DNA of 33,973 bases from Bacteroidales bacterium (GTDB lineage: Bacteria > Bacteroidota > Bacteroidia > Bacteroidales > UBA3824), in contig JAFYDK010000063.1 of the NCBI GenBank assembly GCA_017544805.1, positions 1-33,973 on the forward strand, written 5' to 3'. Below, piece by piece: positions 32,225-33,973 of this stretch. The notes under the pieces are model-generated. The model ran no database searches and was not told the origin of the DNA. It saw only the letters and a program-made list of their open reading frames with translations. The first letter of the stretch is position 1; the number at the start of each line of letters is the position of its first letter. The position numbers and the translations under genes are program-made.

Positions 32225-33712
32225 ATGTACTTATTAGGTTTTGATATCGGAAGTTCTTCGGTGAAAGTTTCCCTCATCGAATCAGAAATGGGAAGATGCG
32301 AGGCTTCGTCATATTATCCGAAACAGGAAATGAAAATCACCGCCAAACAAGCAGGTTGGGCAGAGCAAGATCCGCAACTTTGGTGGGATAACGCAAAAAT
32401 GGCGTTAGCAGAGGTTTTAAGAACCTCGTTAGTCAATGTTTCTGACATTAAAGCAATCGGTATTTCGTATCAAATGCACGGTCTTGTTGCAGTTGATAAA
32501 AACCAAAAGGTTTTGCGTCCGGCTATTATTTGGTGCGACAGCCGCGCCACAGGAATCGGTGCTAAAGCACTTGAATCTTTGGGAACGGAACAATGTTTGG
32601 GACATTTGCTCAACTCTCCGGGCAACTTTACCGCATCAAAACTCAAATGGGTTAAAGACAACGAACCCGAAATCTTCGAGAAAATCTACAAAATAATGCT
32701 CCCCGGCGATTATATCGCTATGAAACTCACCGGTGAAATCAAAACAACTATCGGCGGTCTTTCTGAAGGAATGTTTTGGGATTTCAAAAACAACTGCGTT
32801 GCCAAATTCCTTATGGAACATTACGGTTTCCCCGAAAGCATATTGCCGGAAATCGTTCCGACTTTCTCAATTCAAGGCGAATTGACGGAAGAGGCAGCAA
32901 AAGAATTAGGATTGGTAAAAGGCATTAAAGTAAGTTACAGAGCTGGCGATCAGCCCAACAACGCATTATCGCTCAACGTTTTGAACCCGGGCGAAATCGC
33001 TGCAACAGGCGGTACTTCAGGCGTTGTTTACGGTGTTTCTGAGGCTGTAAAATACGACCCGCTTTCAAGAGTAAATACTTTTGCCCACGTTAATCATACA
33101 CAAGAACTTAACCGTTTGGGTATTCTTCTTTGCATCAACGGTACGGGTATTCTTAACTCTTGGCTCAACAAAAACGTTGGCAACAGCACAATCAGCTATT
33201 CTGACATGGATAAAGTAGCTGCTAACGTTCCTATCGGTTCAAAAGGTCTTTCAATCATGCCTTTCGGAAACGGAGCAGAAAGAGTTCTTCAAAATCAGAA
33301 TCCGGGAGCGGCAGTTATGAACCTAAACTTCAATATTCACAAAGCAGAACATCTCTACCGCGCTGGTCAGGAAGGTATTGCATTCTCTTTCAAATACGGT
33401 ATGGACATAATGAAAGGCATCGGAATCGAATCAAAGGTTATCCGCGCCGGCAAAGCAAATATGTTCTTCTCTCCCGTATTCCGCAACACGCTTGCAACTA
33501 CCACGGGCGCAGCAATAGAACTTTTCAACACTGACGGTTCGATAGGTGCAGCAAGAGGCGCAGGCGTAGGTGCTGGTATTTACAAATCGTTGGAAGATGC
33601 ATTCTCTAACCTGAAAAAAGTAGAAGTTACTGAACCGGACATCGAAAACGAACAGCAATACATCGATGCTTACAACCGTTGGAAAGAGGATCTTGACAAA
33701 ATAACAAAATAA
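32225..33712 (+). CDS. xylB: Xylulokinase
   Basis: 495 residues, cytoplasmic FGGY-family kinase. It phosphorylates D-xylulose to xylulose-5-phosphate, feeding the pentose phosphate pathway. The N-terminal GFDIGSSSVKVSL is the phosphate-1 motif. GISYQMHGLVAVD and IIWCDSRA are xylulokinase-type substrate segments. RAGDQPNNALSLNV contains the catalytic Asp242, and ATGGTSGVVYG is the adenosine-binding segment. Length is normal. It is followed after 45 bases by the start of xylose isomerase, so the two are an operon. The start is the only ATG just before the conserved MYLLGFDIG. Confidence 0.95.
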   Translation: MYLLGFDIGSSSVKVSLIESEMGRCEASSYYPKQEMKITAKQAGWAEQDPQLWWDNAKMALAEVLRTSLVNVSDIKAIGISYQMHGLVAVDKNQKVLRPAIIWCDSRATGIGAKALESLGTEQCLGHLLNSPGNFTASKLKWVKDNEPEIFEKIYKIMLPGDYIAMKLTGEIKTTIGGLSEGMFWDFKNNCVAKFLMEHYGFPESILPEIVPTFSIQGELTEEAAKELGLVKGIKVSYRAGDQPNNALSLNVLNPGEIAATGGTSGVVYGVSEAVKYDPLSRVNTFAHVNHTQELNRLGILLCINGTGILNSWLNKNVGNSTISYSDMDKVAANVPIGSKGLSIMPFGNGAERVLQNQNPGAAVMNLNFNIHKAEHLYRAGQEGIAFSFKYGMDIMKGIGIESKVIRAGKANMFFSPVFRNTLATTTGAAIELFNTDGSIGAARGAGVGAGIYKSLEDAFSNLKKVEVTEPDIENEQQYIDAYNRWKEDLDKITK

Positions 33713-33757
33713 GAAAATTAATAAATAACCAAATAATTTTAAAAAATTTTTAAAGAA

Positions 33758-33973
33758 ATGGCAAAAGAATATTTCGCAGGAATCAGCAAGATTAAATTTG
33801 AAGGTAAAGATTCAAAGAACCCTATGGCGTTCCACTATTATGACGCTGAAAAAGTCGTAATGGGCAAAAAAATGAAAGATTGGTTGCGTTTTGCAATGGC
33901 ATGGTGGCACACACTTTGCGCTGAAGGCGGCGATCAATTTGGCGGCGGCACAAAGAAATTCCCTTGGAACAAC
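33758..33973 (+). CDS. xylA: Xylose isomerase, N-terminal 72 residues (cut by the window edge)
   Basis: This frame is open to the last base of the window. The residues are a close match to the start of bacterial class II xylose isomerases: [55 protein letters not shown] and [11 protein letters not shown]. It would convert D-xylose to D-xylulose, the substrate of the kinase encoded just upstream. The catalytic His and metal ligands lie beyond the window, so intactness cannot be judged. The A-rich leader has no Shine-Dalgarno sequence. Confidence 0.95.
   Translation, partial: MAKEYFAGISKIKFEGKDSKNPMAFHYYDAEKVVMGKKMKDWLRFAMAWWHTLCAEGGDQFGGGTKKFPWNN

Overview
The window is AT-rich chromosomal DNA from a member of the Bacteroidetes, most likely the order Bacteroidales. 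Four things point there. Most promoters that can be read have the TAnnTTTG -7 box, several with TTG about 20 bp upstream, and most starts lack a Shine-Dalgarno sequence. Lipoproteins carry an acidic run directly after the lipid cysteine, the surface-export signal of this phylum. There is a hybrid two-component system with sensor, kinase, receiver and AraC domains in one chain. The Mrp and SbcCD proteins also have the forms expected for the phylum. No rRNA, tRNA, CRISPR array, transposase or phage gene was seen.

Layout. 1-393 is non-coding: a 43-bp tandem repeat runs in from the left edge, followed by a promoter. 394-1083 is a small hypothetical gene closed by a strong terminator. 1216-4290 holds two paralogous surface lipoproteins, separated by a palindromic intergenic repeat (2582-2687). 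4505-6815 is a serB-mrp pair, converging on a minus-strand AAA ATPase of the DUF4143 type. An agmatine deiminase gene (8371-9411) converges on and overlaps the minus-strand operon GH95 alpha-fucosidase > sbcD > sbcC (9408-16330). Divergent from that operon is a large exported TPR-CHAT protein (16434-19724).

19848-22391 is a uronate-catabolism operon: KDPG aldolase, an SDR-type mannonate/fructuronate oxidoreductase and KDG kinase, ended by a terminator. 22556-27004 pairs a YbdG-like MscS channel with a large surface lipoprotein carrying a beta-propeller. 27059-33973 is a pentose module: a GntR-type regulator with a sugar-binding-like domain, a hybrid two-component system, xylulokinase, and the first 72 codons of xylose isomerase, cut by the window edge.

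How it fits together. The right third is carbohydrate catabolism and its control: uronate breakdown to pyruvate and glyceraldehyde-3-phosphate, and xylose to xylulose-5-phosphate. The gntR and xylB promoters share a 10-bp direct repeat placed just after the -7 box, which suggests one regulator controls both, with autoregulation. No SusC/SusD pair lies inside the window. The least explained items are the 43-bp repeat, whose minus strand encodes a chain of identical 12-residue micro-ORFs each with its own AAAGGAG; the exported CHAT protease-like protein; and the shared operator-like decamers.
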